DNA from: an uncultured Candidatus Poseidoniales archaeon
GTDB taxonomy: Archaea > Thermoplasmatota > Poseidoniia > Poseidoniales > Poseidoniaceae
DNA length: 38,244 nucleotides
Reading direction: 5' to 3'
Assembly: GCA_905182715.1 (NCBI GenBank)
Contig: CAJJCP010000024.1
Coordinates: 1 to 38,244, forward strand
Below the pieces are notes generated by a model. That model was not told where the DNA came from, did not search any database, and saw only the letters and a list, made by a program, of their open reading frames with translations. How positions within the stretch are numbered: position 1 is the first letter of the stretch; each line of letters begins with the position of its first letter. This document shows, in pieces, positions 27,261 through 36,061 of this stretch. The position numbers were made by a program, and so were the translations under genes.

Positions 27261-28277
27261 ATGGCAGTACTCATCAATGCAAAAATCGATGCATTACTCG
27301 AAGCGACTTCTCGTTCGTTTTATCCAACTCTGAAGTATCTTCCAAAGAAGATTCGTGGGCAAATTGGATTACTCTATCTCCTCGCTCGAGTTGCGGATAC
27401 AATCGCTGACTCAAAGCATGGAGAGACCGAAGTTCTTCTGAAGCTTCTTCAGGAGTACAATGATGTCGCCCAAGGTACGAGTTCAACTCTGCCAGATTTC
27501 ACTGAACTTGCTGACATTCAAACAAATCCAAACGAGGCTGAACTACTTCGGAATGTTGCCGATGTCATCGAGGGTCTTGAAGTCTATAATAAAGTGGACC
27601 AGGGTCTGATGCTTGAATGTCTCGAGACTATTGTTGGTGGGCAAATACTCGACCTTGAGAGGTTTGGAACCGCAAATGAAGGAGGAAAAATTTCCGCACT
27701 TGAAACCGATGAACAGATGGATGATTATGCGTTCCGAGTCGCAGGCTCTGTCGGTGTATTTTGGAGTAAAATGTCACTTGAAAATCTGTTTTCGTTACCG
27801 CCAGAAAAAGAACAAGAATTCTTTGAAAAGGGCATAAGGTTTGGTAAATCACTTCAAATGATCAATATTTTAAGAGATATTCCCGAAGACTTACGCTTTG
27901 GCCGATGCTATATTCCAGAACAGGCACTGAGTCGGTACAACCTCAAGCCAGAAGACTTGTTAGATGACAAAAATATTGATGCGTTCAGACCATTATACGA
28001 TGAATATCTGGACTTGACAAATGAACATCTCGATGCGGCAATAGAATACATCACTATGCTACCTGATTCTCAATTACGCCTCAAAGCGTCATGTATGCTC
28101 CCAGTCCTCATAGGACAGAAGACGGTTACCTTGTTGAGAACAGGTAACGTATTGAATTCCGAAGAACGCATAAAGGTCACTCGTGATGAAATCAAATCAT
28201 ATGCTCGTAAACTACTTCGGGCCCTCATAATACCTGGTGGAGTAAACCGTCTTCTTCAGAAAAATAAAGGCAGTTGA
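27261..28277 (+). CDS. Squalene/phytoene synthase family protein (first paralogue)
   Basis: A 338-residue head-to-head prenyl synthase. The start MAVLINAKIDALLEATSRSFYPTLKYLP matches the family N-terminus; the frame runs open back to 26868 over the opposite-strand gene, which I reject as coding. Two Asp-rich motifs are present: ARVADTIADS and INILRDIPEDLRFGRCYIP, which bind the diphosphates via magnesium. It condenses two prenyl diphosphates (C15 to squalene or C20 to phytoene). The DTIAD form leans towards squalene synthase, but this is uncertain. It is the first of two adjacent paralogues. The ~290 bases before it hold only a promoter region for this and the divergent zinc-ribbon gene. Confidence 0.88.
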   Translation: MAVLINAKIDALLEATSRSFYPTLKYLPKKIRGQIGLLYLLARVADTIADSKHGETEVLLKLLQEYNDVAQGTSSTLPDFTELADIQTNPNEAELLRNVADVIEGLEVYNKVDQGLMLECLETIVGGQILDLERFGTANEGGKISALETDEQMDDYAFRVAGSVGVFWSKMSLENLFSLPPEKEQEFFEKGIRFGKSLQMINILRDIPEDLRFGRCYIPEQALSRYNLKPEDLLDDKNIDAFRPLYDEYLDLTNEHLDAAIEYITMLPDSQLRLKASCMLPVLIGQKTVTLLRTGNVLNSEERIKVTRDEIKSYARKLLRALIIPGGVNRLLQKNKGS

Positions 28278-28280
28278 GAA

Positions 28281-28288
28281 AATATATT
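28281..28288 (+). promoter_or_regulatory. Putative TATA box of the phytoene synthase gene
   Basis: AATATATT lies right after the stop of the first prenyl synthase. A start site ~25 bases on (near 28307) would give a ~38-base leader that begins with the inverted repeat ACCTCA/TGAGGT (28307-28325). This suggests the second paralogue is transcribed on its own. Confidence 0.4.
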
Positions 28289-28345
28289 GCAGGCAAAGAA
28301 GGGTAGACCTCAAAAAGGGTGAGGTATGAGGCCTAACTGGTCACG

Positions 28346-29644
28346 ATGCTTGAACGCCGAAAACCACTGGAATTGCTCTTTCCCCTCAAAGGGAATGCAA
28401 CTTCAAGGGAAGAAGAGGGTGAAAAAAAGAGCATGACCACGCTTGACCACCTTCGAGCAGGTGTGATGCTTGCACGTGATGCAGTGAAGGCCGTCAGCCT
28501 CACTGCTATGGAAGCCCTTCGCGAAGGTGCAACTTACATTGGGATGGTCGGAGAAACAAACGAACTGGTTGACCCTTTTTCGCATCTTGACGCTCCAATC
28601 TGGTCACAGCGACCACCACAAGAACTCTCCAAATTGGCTTTCCGCTACTGTGAAGAACTCACGATTCGCGAAGCCGGTAATTTCTATCATTCATTCAAGT
28701 ATCTCCCTGACCAACAGCGCCACGCCATGTGCGCAGTGTATGCTTTTTGCCGAAGAGCAGATGACATTGCAGACGGTGACTGGGCTGACCGATTCCCAGG
28801 GAGCAAGGGAGAGATGGATCCTGAAGCTGTCGCTTATCGCGAGCAACTCGAAAGTTTGCAAGACCAAGGTACAATTCTCGACCATGAGGCTTATCTCAAC
28901 AAGATTACACAGTTGTTTTTCTTCCGTAAGAAACTCTCAACTTGTTATTCAGATGTCTATTCCACCGACCCTGTATTCCTCGCATTGAAAGAAACCGTCG
29001 AGACGTATTCGATTCCAAGAGAAGTCTTTGATGACTTGATTTCTGGTATGGAAGATGACCTTTACAACAACAGATACCGCAGTTTTGATGAATTGTATGT
29101 CTATTGCTACCGGGTTGCTTCCGTAGTTGGATTGATGTGTATCGAGATCTATGGATACGAAGACCCACGGGCAAAGAAGTTCGCCGAATCATGGGGGATT
29201 TTTATGCAACTTACCAATGTGTTGCGAGATGTCGGTGAAGATATTGAGCGCGACCGAGTCTATCTCCCTCTCAACGAACTTGAAGCCAATGGAATTGTCG
29301 AAAGTGAACTTGACGGGAAAGTTGTCCTTAACAAAAATTGGGAACCCTATTGCCGTGAATACGCACGCAGAGCGCGAACCTATCTCGAAGAAGCACGTCA
29401 ACTCCTCCCATTACTTCCTCGACGAACTCGTTATTCTCCAGCAGCAATGATTGCCTTTTATGACAAAATCCTTCGCCAAATTGAGCGACAACAAGGGGAC
29501 GTCTTCACCAAGCGTGTTAAGCTCAATAAAATTCAGAAAATAAGTTTGGCAGCAGCAGTGTACATGCGCCATAGATTACTCCCTGCCTTCCTTGACCCCG
29601 TTTGGTCAGGTCTTGCAAGATTTGGACTACTCCCTGCAGTTTAA
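28346..29644 (+). CDS. crtB: Phytoene synthase (CrtB-like)
   Basis: A 432-residue trans-prenyl synthase; the extra ~90 residues at the N-terminus are unusual compared with ~300-340 aa relatives. Family motifs: AGNFYHSFKYLP, CAVYAFCRRADDIADG (first Asp motif), YCYRVASVVGLMC, and LTNVLRDVGEDIERDRVYLP (second Asp motif). It likely joins two geranylgeranyl diphosphates into phytoene for carotenoids. An ATG at residue 30 (MTTLDHLRAG) is an alternative start that removes a low-complexity charged leader. It lies 68 bases after the related gene, behind its own apparent promoter, and ends at a hairpin terminator. Confidence 0.9.
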   Translation: MLERRKPLELLFPLKGNATSREEEGEKKSMTTLDHLRAGVMLARDAVKAVSLTAMEALREGATYIGMVGETNELVDPFSHLDAPIWSQRPPQELSKLAFRYCEELTIREAGNFYHSFKYLPDQQRHAMCAVYAFCRRADDIADGDWADRFPGSKGEMDPEAVAYREQLESLQDQGTILDHEAYLNKITQLFFFRKKLSTCYSDVYSTDPVFLALKETVETYSIPREVFDDLISGMEDDLYNNRYRSFDELYVYCYRVASVVGLMCIEIYGYEDPRAKKFAESWGIFMQLTNVLRDVGEDIERDRVYLPLNELEANGIVESELDGKVVLNKNWEPYCREYARRARTYLEEARQLLPLLPRRTRYSPAAMIAFYDKILRQIERQQGDVFTKRVKLNKIQKISLAAAVYMRHRLLPAFLDPVWSGLARFGLLPAV

Positions 29645-29663
29645 GCAGATTAACCGTAATTAG

Positions 29664-29685
29664 GGACCTAACGGTCCGTTTTGTT
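29664..29685 (+). terminator. Terminator after phytoene synthase
   Basis: GGACC-TAAC-GGTCC forms a perfect five-pair stem with a four-base loop, followed by GTTTTGTT. It lies 20 bases after the phytoene synthase stop, in the convergent gap before the DUF2892 gene. Confidence 0.55.
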
Positions 29686-29709
29686 AAGAAAGGTTTACTC
29701 ATGTGTGAA

Positions 29710-29907
29710 TCAGATTGGGCAGGTCGAATGACCTCTCAATTTGTAAAATGGACAGAAACCAAATGCTGAGGTCAAAACACCCCAGACACCGACGATCAAA
29801 AGGAGAATATCCCAGTTGAGATTCGCAGCATAATCTACGGCAACCATGCTAAAACCTGCTGAGAGTCGGATAAGGCGGTCAGTTAAACTCAGATTCACTT
29901 TAATCAA
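29710..29907 (-). CDS. DUF2892 (YgaP-like) small membrane protein
   Basis: A 65-residue protein with the family pattern: MIKVNLSLTDRLIRLSAG at the start, two hydrophobic helices, and FGFCPFYKLRGHSTC at the end. DUF2892 domains occur alone or fused to rhodanese domains (YgaP) in sulfur-related membrane proteins; the role of single-domain forms is unknown. The start is TTG at 29907, with GTG at 29898 as alternative. A TATA-like CTTTATATG on the minus strand (29938-29946) lies about 35 bases upstream. Confidence 0.8.
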   Translation of the reverse strand: MIKVNLSLTDRLIRLSAGFSMVAVDYAANLNWDILLLIVGVWGVLTSAFGFCPFYKLRGHSTCPI

Positions 29908-29938
29908 CTCTTGAACAATCTTAGTTCAAGTATCCAGC

Positions 29939-29946
29939 ATATAAAG
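29939..29946 (-). promoter_or_regulatory. Putative TATA box of the DUF2892 gene
   Basis: CTTTATAT on the minus strand lies about 32-39 bases before the TTG start at 29907, leaving room for a short leader. The placement is plausible for an archaeal core promoter; no BRE is clear. Confidence 0.35.
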
Positions 29947-29991
29947 ACATGTTTTCATCGTTTAATCAGAAATTTGGACATTTAAGCGGTT

Positions 29992-31167
29992 TCAGATGGT
30001 ACGAGTGAAGGCTTGGATTCCCGTGATATATCGACCAATAATTAAATTATGAATGTCGTGCGTCCCTTCATAGGTCTTCACTGATTCAAGGTTTGCCATA
30101 TGACGCATTATTGGATATTCGTCTAGAATCCCGTTTGCTCCGTGAATATCACGAGCAACACGGGCAATTTGAAGAGCGATGTCGACATTGTTCATTTTGG
30201 CAAGAGAGATTTGTTCAGGGAACCAGGTCCCATCATCTTTCTTACGACCAAGATGGTATGCGAGGAGTTGCCCCTTGGTTATCTCTCGAAGCATCCAAGC
30301 TAATTTATCTTGGACCAATTGGTATGAAGCAATCGGGTGGTCGAATTGAATACGTGAAAGAGCATAGGTTTTGGAACTGTGGAAGCAAGACATAGCAGCA
30401 CCCAATGCACCCCATGAAATACCGAAGCGTGCATTGTTAAGACACGAGAAAGGACCTTTCAAGCCTTTGACGTTTGGCAGCATTCTGTCCTTCGGAATCT
30501 TGCAATCTTGGAACACAAGTTCACTTGTCACAGAAGCTCTTAGTGAATACTTTCCTTTCATTTCCGGTGCCGTAAAACCTTCATCATCTTTCTCGATAAT
30601 GAAACCACGAATGTCGCCATCGAGTTTTGCCCATACAACTGCTACATCAGCAATCGAACCATTGGTGATCCACATTTTCGCTCCATTCAAGAGATAATGG
30701 TCGCCTTTGTCTTCCGCTTTGGTAATCATATCGCCAGGGTTTGAACCGTAGTCCGGCTCGGTCAAGCCAAAGCATCCAATCCATTCACCAGAAGTCATCT
30801 TTGGAAGATAATAATTCTTCTGTTCTTCGGAACCAAATTCCCAGATTGGATACATAGCAAGTGAACCTTGTACAGATGCAAAGGAACGAAGACCTGAATC
30901 TCCGCGCTCGAGCTCTTGGCAAATTAAACCGTAGGCAACATAGGAAAGTCCTGGGCATCCATAGCCCTTCAGAGGCGCACCGAGCACACCCATTTCACCG
31001 AGTGCAACGCGCCATTCATCCAAGAAGATTCCTTCCGCACATGCATGTTCGATTTTTGGAAGTACTTCCTCATCGACCCATTCACGAACCATGTCGCGTA
31101 TCATGATTTCTTCTTCTGTAAGTAAGCTTTCAATATCGTAGAAATCGATTCCTTCGTAAGGCTCCAT
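29992..31167 (-). CDS. gcdH: Glutaryl-CoA dehydrogenase
   Basis: A 391-residue FAD-dependent acyl-CoA dehydrogenase. The tail TYEGTHDIHNLIIGRYITGIQAF is characteristic of the glutaryl-CoA group, whose enzyme oxidises and decarboxylates glutaryl-CoA to crotonyl-CoA in lysine and tryptophan breakdown. Its Glu in YEGTHDIH is the catalytic base. Other blocks: CFGLTEPDYGSNPGDM, NGAKMWITNG, RFGISWGALGAA, QLVQDKLAWM and IHGANGILDEYPIMRH. Electrons would pass to ETF, whose two subunits are encoded at 35.3-37.0 kb. The gene is complete with a normal length. Confidence 0.93.
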   Translation of the reverse strand: MEPYEGIDFYDIESLLTEEEIMIRDMVREWVDEEVLPKIEHACAEGIFLDEWRVALGEMGVLGAPLKGYGCPGLSYVAYGLICQELERGDSGLRSFASVQGSLAMYPIWEFGSEEQKNYYLPKMTSGEWIGCFGLTEPDYGSNPGDMITKAEDKGDHYLLNGAKMWITNGSIADVAVVWAKLDGDIRGFIIEKDDEGFTAPEMKGKYSLRASVTSELVFQDCKIPKDRMLPNVKGLKGPFSCLNNARFGISWGALGAAMSCFHSSKTYALSRIQFDHPIASYQLVQDKLAWMLREITKGQLLAYHLGRKKDDGTWFPEQISLAKMNNVDIALQIARVARDIHGANGILDEYPIMRHMANLESVKTYEGTHDIHNLIIGRYITGIQAFTRTI

Positions 31168-31285
31168 GTTACCGTCTCATTATAGGGTCTGCACGGGGCT
31201 TCAAGAACCTAACCCTCTTCTCGCTAGATGTAAAGAATCTTTTTGCATGGAATTCTTCATAAATCTTGCATAGAATTTGTGACGA

Positions 31286-32464
31286 TTATTTCTTCTTCAA
31301 TCCACGGAATTGTAAATATTTTCTTTGAAGGTAAGGGCTGTTCATGTAGATCAATCCCAAGACGACACCTGGAACCGAAATGGTAACTGCTGCCATGACC
31401 ATAATAGATATAAGGTCTAAATCTTCACCGGTTACGCCTATTTTTTGAAACGAGACAACATTGCCAAATGAAGTAATGATAAATCCTTCTTGATGGGCGT
31501 TCTCCCATACGACTTCGAGTGAACGTCCAGCGACAACTGCGTCCCATGCCATTGCATCTTCAGACACAATTTGGGCAAATGCTTCAGAGACCAACGGTTG
31601 CTGTCGAATGGTTGCAAATGGTGCCATGTGAATGAGAGTCGTTCCATCATGCCCTCGAGATACACCGGTGAAATCACCTTCTAATGAGGAGAGTTGCATG
31701 ATTGCCCGAGTTGTTGATTCACTCGCATCCACCATATCCAGTCGAATCGCTTGAGTTCTCAATCCGCTGGCAAACCCGACACACTCATTCAAGGTAGGGT
31801 CTGCACAATCTACGCCGACCCAAGTATCGCTACCAGTACCTGAAAGGAACGTAAGTTGGTCGTTAGTCGAAAGAACGGCGAGGCCATCATTGAGTGTTGC
31901 CACCACGCAAATGTTCTGACTACGATGGCAGGCAATATCGCTTATTGGAGAACTTCGAGTTTCAGCAATGGCGGTCATGCCTGAACCTTCATTAAACTTC
32001 CAAAGGCTTCCATCCGATGCACCAAAGTAAGCATAATCACCCGCAGGCCGCCATTCAACTGCAGTCATATTGAGTCCCAAAATCGAACCCGAACCGTTAA
32101 CGGTCGTAACTGCATGGTTCTCTGTTGAATAACGTAGAGCAACCCCCATGTCACCGGTAATCAAGGCTGTTTCGCCTCGTGGATGCCAAGAAACATCATG
32201 TAACGCAGCATTCCGACCCGTACTCAAGTCGATATCCTGACTTCGGTCTTCAGCATGAAGTGCAGAAACAAGATGTGCATATCCATTCTCTCCGACGAGT
32301 AAGACTGACAAACCATCCGGTGACATCTTCCCAGCGTGAATACCAAGATCCGAATCTTCGAGCGAGTCTACTAATTTCAGTTCAATGAGCGACTCAGGTT
32401 GGGCAGGGACTGCTGGTAACAGTAAGATAAGGAGGCATACGCCCAAGAAAAAGTGCCCTCGCAT
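31286..32464 (-). CDS. Exported beta-propeller protein with C-terminal membrane anchor
   Basis: About 392 residues from MRGHFFLGVCLLILLLPAVPAQPE, a clear signal peptide; the upstream in-frame ATG at 32506 adds a poor basic extension. Repeats of ~40 residues with WD40/YVTN-like strands follow (MSPDGLSVLLVGENGYAHLV, WHPRGETALITGDMGVALR, WRPAGDYAYFGASDGSLWKF, CVVATLNDGLAVLS). Near the end is one transmembrane helix (LISIMVMAAVTISVPGVVLGLIYM) and a basic cytoplasmic tail ending GLKKK. It is probably a cell-surface binding or scaffold protein. No enzyme motif or specific family is recognised. Confidence 0.8.
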   Translation of the reverse strand: MRGHFFLGVCLLILLLPAVPAQPESLIELKLVDSLEDSDLGIHAGKMSPDGLSVLLVGENGYAHLVSALHAEDRSQDIDLSTGRNAALHDVSWHPRGETALITGDMGVALRYSTENHAVTTVNGSGSILGLNMTAVEWRPAGDYAYFGASDGSLWKFNEGSGMTAIAETRSSPISDIACHRSQNICVVATLNDGLAVLSTNDQLTFLSGTGSDTWVGVDCADPTLNECVGFASGLRTQAIRLDMVDASESTTRAIMQLSSLEGDFTGVSRGHDGTTLIHMAPFATIRQQPLVSEAFAQIVSEDAMAWDAVVAGRSLEVVWENAHQEGFIITSFGNVVSFQKIGVTGEDLDLISIMVMAAVTISVPGVVLGLIYMNSPYLQRKYLQFRGLKKK

Positions 32465-32571
32465 GATTTGCCCAATGCCAACTACAAAAAAACCCCTCCT
32501 ACGCAACCGAACGGGTTTTTCTCATTCACCTCAACGGTGAGCCTTATGGCAAAGAGGCTCTTCGCCGATGT

Positions 32572-33096
32572 ATGGAGCGATTCGCAGTCAAGCGTGGTTT
32601 AGAGAAAAACATTGGTGGGAATGCAGGGCTTGCACGTATTGCAACGACCTATTTCGACAACATTCAAGTGAATGCTGAAGGCGAATTTACCGGCTCATTT
32701 GCCATTCTCACACGAATCAATGGCCACTTCGGCTCCGATGGAAAACTCGTGATGGATGTTGAACAAATGAAAGGAGATGTCCTCACCAGTTTCTTGTCTG
32801 CCGACGGTGGACGTGAAAACGCAATGCTCTCGCGTCAGAAATGGTCATCATTCCTGGATGAAGTCACTGGATACTCCCCAAAACAACGTGGCGATAAGGC
32901 AAAAGAAGATGCAAAGAAATTCTCCAAGGCCAAATCGGCCATTAAGATGGCCTACAAAATGATGGAAATGAGTAAGACAATCGACCAAGCCACCATTGAT
33001 ACAGCAAATACTATGATTGCTGAATTACAAGCAATGATTGATTTAGGAACTCCTCCGTCAGAAGGTAAGGTAAAGAAACTTAACGACTTAATTTGA
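32572..33096 (+). CDS. Hypothetical protein, N-terminus probably incomplete
   Basis: A 174-residue soluble protein (CMERFAVKRGLEKNIGGNAGLARIATTYFDNI...) with a Lys/Ala/Met-rich helical C-terminal half. I do not recognise a family. The same frame reads as good protein upstream of the ATG (GEPYGKEALRRC preceded by RVFLIHLN) but has no start codon. An ATG at 32475 (MPTTKK) would join it if one base were removed from the A7-C4 run at 32486-32496. The real protein is therefore probably ~33 residues longer, with a homopolymer indel in this sequence. It lies 12 bases before tyrS and is likely co-transcribed. Confidence 0.7.
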   Translation: MERFAVKRGLEKNIGGNAGLARIATTYFDNIQVNAEGEFTGSFAILTRINGHFGSDGKLVMDVEQMKGDVLTSFLSADGGRENAMLSRQKWSSFLDEVTGYSPKQRGDKAKEDAKKFSKAKSAIKMAYKMMEMSKTIDQATIDTANTMIAELQAMIDLGTPPSEGKVKKLNDLI

Positions 33097-33108
33097 AGAA
33101 GTGGTAAC

Positions 33109-34254
33109 ATGGGCATCGATTCAGTTCTCGAATCCTTTGTCGAAGAGAACCCACGTATCCTTGAATTGAATGAGCAGCAACAATACCGACTTGCGTTAAT
33201 GGTTGGCCAAGTGGATGAAACTGTTGGCATTGGCCATCTCGTGAATTGCTTGGCAGACAACACCAGCATGGCCGGTGATGGCGTCATACGCTGTTATGTC
33301 GGATTTGAACCGTCAGGAAAAGCACACATTGGCTGGAAAGTTCTCTCCTTACAACTCCGAAGAATGCTAGAAGCCGACGCAAATGTACTCATATTTTTGG
33401 CAGATTGGCACGCTTGGGTCAATGACAAATTTAACGGCGTCATGGAAGATATTCAAACTACAGCGACCTACATGGAAGAAACATTCCGTGCTCTGCTCGG
33501 TCATCCTGAAGAAGGCGATGGACCGGGACAACTTCGTTTCATTTGGGCCTCTGAAATAATGAGCTCGGGTGATTATTGGGCGCGAGTGCTTCGATGTTCC
33601 AAGGGTGCAACACTTGCTAAAGTCCGCAAAACGTTCACCATCATGGGCCGAGATGAGGCGTCATCAGACCATGACCTGTCGAAATTCTACTATCCAGCAA
33701 TGCAAGCCAGTGACATCTTTGAGATGAAAATTGATGTTGCTCTTGGTGGCATGGACCAACGTAAGGCACACATGTTCATGCGAGATGTGGCGACTCGATG
33801 GAATTGGGAAAAGCCAACCTGTTTACACACACCTATTCTTTCATCACTCAAAGCAACAGGAGTTCGAATGGAGAGCTTTGACCATAAGATGAGTAAATCG
33901 GACCCTTCAGGCGCCATCTTACTTCATGATGAAGCCAAAGCCCTCCGAAAGAAAATGCAAAAGCATGCTTATTTGAATCCCGAAGACCCTCATTCACCTG
34001 TCTATGAACTGGCTGAGCATGTTGTTCTTCCCGAATGGGGAGAAATTATCGTCACTCCGAACCCAAAATTTGGCGAACCCTCGACTTGGAATGATCTGGA
34101 GGCATTCAAGGCAGCCGTAGTTGATGGCACTCTTCACCCCCTTGACGCAAAACTCGGCGTTGCAGACGGAATTATCCGCGGCTTACAAAGTGTCTCTGAA
34201 CATTTCGAAAGGCACCCGGAAACGCTTGATGCTGTTTCATCTCTACGAAAGTGA
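33109..34254 (+). CDS. tyrS: Tyrosyl-tRNA synthetase, archaeal type
   Basis: A class I aminoacyl-tRNA synthetase charging tRNA-Tyr. It has 381 residues. The GFEPSGKAHIGW block carries the HIGH-like motif, FLADWHAW follows, and SKFYYPAMQASDIF and ALGGMDQRKAHMFMRD line the tyrosine pocket. HKMSKSDPSGAI is the KMSKS loop. The C-terminal region is short, as in archaeal and eukaryotic enzymes, without the bacterial S4 domain. Its end overlaps the converging MCM-like gene by 12 bases. Confidence 0.95.
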   Translation: MGIDSVLESFVEENPRILELNEQQQYRLALMVGQVDETVGIGHLVNCLADNTSMAGDGVIRCYVGFEPSGKAHIGWKVLSLQLRRMLEADANVLIFLADWHAWVNDKFNGVMEDIQTTATYMEETFRALLGHPEEGDGPGQLRFIWASEIMSSGDYWARVLRCSKGATLAKVRKTFTIMGRDEASSDHDLSKFYYPAMQASDIFEMKIDVALGGMDQRKAHMFMRDVATRWNWEKPTCLHTPILSSLKATGVRMESFDHKMSKSDPSGAILLHDEAKALRKKMQKHAYLNPEDPHSPVYELAEHVVLPEWGEIIVTPNPKFGEPSTWNDLEAFKAAVVDGTLHPLDAKLGVADGIIRGLQSVSEHFERHPETLDAVSSLRK

Positions 34255-35127
34255 TTCTTCTTCAGATGAATCTTCTTCGACCTCGACATGGTTTGAAAGA
34301 CCTTCTTCAACACTGTGAGCTCTCAAGAAAATCATTCGACGTGTATCTCGAATGAAATCGCGGTTAATGAGCGGGTCAACTGCAACAACGGCGTTGATGG
34401 TTAAACAGTCACCTTTAGCGTATTGTCCAACATATTCATCGAACACAACAACTTGGAAACTTTCTCCATTCTCTGCCATGCCGTTTTCCAACATGAGTGG
34501 AGATACAATTTCGAGATATTGTACGTCTTCATAGTAGTTTTCTTCCGCCACCATAGAGATGTCTGTAGGTTCTTTATGGTACGACTTCGGTTTCTTTGCA
34601 TCCATATTGGAAAGAATGATATCGAGGCAAGTTCGACAATATTTCACTTTTTCACGTGGACGAGCTAAACGCTCTTCGACAGACCATTTCGAATCGCAAT
34701 CATTGCATTTGTGAACACTGGTTTTGAGCCAACCAATAATCGGACTTGTCGAAACGACAACACCGTCGAAGGTGAGTAATCGAGTACGGTCACGCATTCG
34801 TAGTTCACTTACTTCATAGGCTCGATTATCGGGCAGATTAATCACACGAATCACTGGGCGTGTCGACATGTTTCGGTCCGTATATTGCTCCTTGAGGACT
34901 TGATTTCCGCAAAAAAGAGTGGAACTCATGTTTTCAGAGAACTTCACTTGAAGACCATCATACTCCGCTAAATCATCCCATTCAACTTCAAAACCAAAAA
35001 CAGGATCCCCATTACCAGGAAGTGCATCAAGGTCGTTTTTGTAAACATCACTTTCAAACAAAAGCCTCCATGATTCGAGGGTACTTTGAGAATCTTCATC
35101 GGGTTCAGTAGGAGTTTTTCGCTTCAT
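34243..35127 (-). CDS. MCM N-terminal-domain protein lacking the AAA+ ATPase
   Basis: A 294-residue protein resembling the N-terminal half of the replicative helicase MCM: a helical start (ESWRLLFESDVYKNDLDALP), then SELRMRDRTRLLTFDGVVVSTSPIIGWLK, matching the OB-fold signature. A zinc finger of the form C..C-20-C..C follows (cysteines near 139, 142, 163, 166), then a beta block (QYLEIVSPLMLE, YAKGDCLTINAVV) and an acidic tail (EEDSSEEESLS). No Walker A or B is present, and the length leaves no room for an ATPase. It may bind single-stranded DNA or modulate MCM. The full MCM gene is not in this window. Confidence 0.8.
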   Translation of the reverse strand: MKRKTPTEPDEDSQSTLESWRLLFESDVYKNDLDALPGNGDPVFGFEVEWDDLAEYDGLQVKFSENMSSTLFCGNQVLKEQYTDRNMSTRPVIRVINLPDNRAYEVSELRMRDRTRLLTFDGVVVSTSPIIGWLKTSVHKCNDCDSKWSVEERLARPREKVKYCRTCLDIILSNMDAKKPKSYHKEPTDISMVAEENYYEDVQYLEIVSPLMLENGMAENGESFQVVVFDEYVGQYAKGDCLTINAVVAVDPLINRDFIRDTRRMIFLRAHSVEEGLSNHVEVEEDSSEEESLS

Positions 35128-35313
35128 GGATTCTATCGGGCAGTTGAGGCGGTTAAGAAACGTTTTGATTAGTCGTCATTTACTTACTTCACTCTCAACG
35201 ACCGGTGAGATTTGGTTCAATGTGTCACTGCGAGTGACTCGCCAATGAATTAGGTGCAAACGTTCAAGAATCCCTTTGAGGTGGTCAAGATATCCCTTGG
35301 GAGCGTCTCTGCT

Positions 35314-36051
35314 ATGGCCAACATAATCGTCCTCGTTAAACAAGTACCTGATACCAATGCTCGTATCGTCCTCTCTGGCGACCGAGTCGACCTTTCTGCT
35401 GTCAAAAAAGTCATGAGTCCTTACGATGAATTTGCGGTAGAAAACGCACTCCAACATCGCGAATCAAGCGGTGGTGAAGTAACTGCAATCACCGTCGGAG
35501 GCGCAGGTGCAGACAAAGTATTGAAAGATGCGAAAGCGATTGGTGTTGACAACATTGTCCGTATTGATTGCGATGCTCAACTCGATTCAAATTCACTCCA
35601 ATCAATCCTCGCATCAGTCATCTCAAGCCTTGGCGCAGAAGTCGTCTATTGCGGAAAGTCTGCTGCAGATACTGGTGCAGGCTCCACTGGACCTGGATTG
35701 GCTGAACGACTCGGCTGGGCTTCTGTTTCAAACTCAACAAGTGTTGAGTTTGGTGAACAACTCTCCGTCGTCACCCCATCTGCTGGAGGAAATGCTCGAA
35801 TCAATGTACCTCTACCAGCAGTGGTCTCCTGTGACAAGGGCAACATCAAGGTTCGAAAGCCAAATGTCAAAGGAATTATGCAAGCAAAGAAGGCTCAAGT
35901 CGATGTTCGTAGCGTTGATGTTCCTGTTTCGACTGTTTCGGTCGTAGCACACAGTATGCCTCCTGCAAAACCTGCAGGCAAATCCTATCAAGGTGGCGCA
36001 GCAGCAGCTGAAGTCGCTCAACTCCTCCGAGATGAGGCAAACGTAATTTGA
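35314..36051 (+). CDS. etfB: Electron transfer flavoprotein beta subunit
   Basis: The AMP-binding subunit of ETF, which carries electrons from acyl-CoA dehydrogenases to the respiratory chain. From MANIIVLVKQVPDTNARIVL (ATG 35314) it has 245 residues; the frame extends back to 35254 without support. Visible: SPYDEFAVENALQ, KDAKAIGVDNIVRID, YCGKSAADTGAGSTGPGLAERLG (nucleotide-binding) and the C-terminal VKGIMQAKKA that resembles the recognition-loop region. etfA starts 10 bases after its stop, so the two form an operon. Confidence 0.94.
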   Translation: MANIIVLVKQVPDTNARIVLSGDRVDLSAVKKVMSPYDEFAVENALQHRESSGGEVTAITVGGAGADKVLKDAKAIGVDNIVRIDCDAQLDSNSLQSILASVISSLGAEVVYCGKSAADTGAGSTGPGLAERLGWASVSNSTSVEFGEQLSVVTPSAGGNARINVPLPAVVSCDKGNIKVRKPNVKGIMQAKKAQVDVRSVDVPVSTVSVVAHSMPPAKPAGKSYQGGAAAAEVAQLLRDEANVI

Positions 36052-36061
36052 GGTGAAAGAA

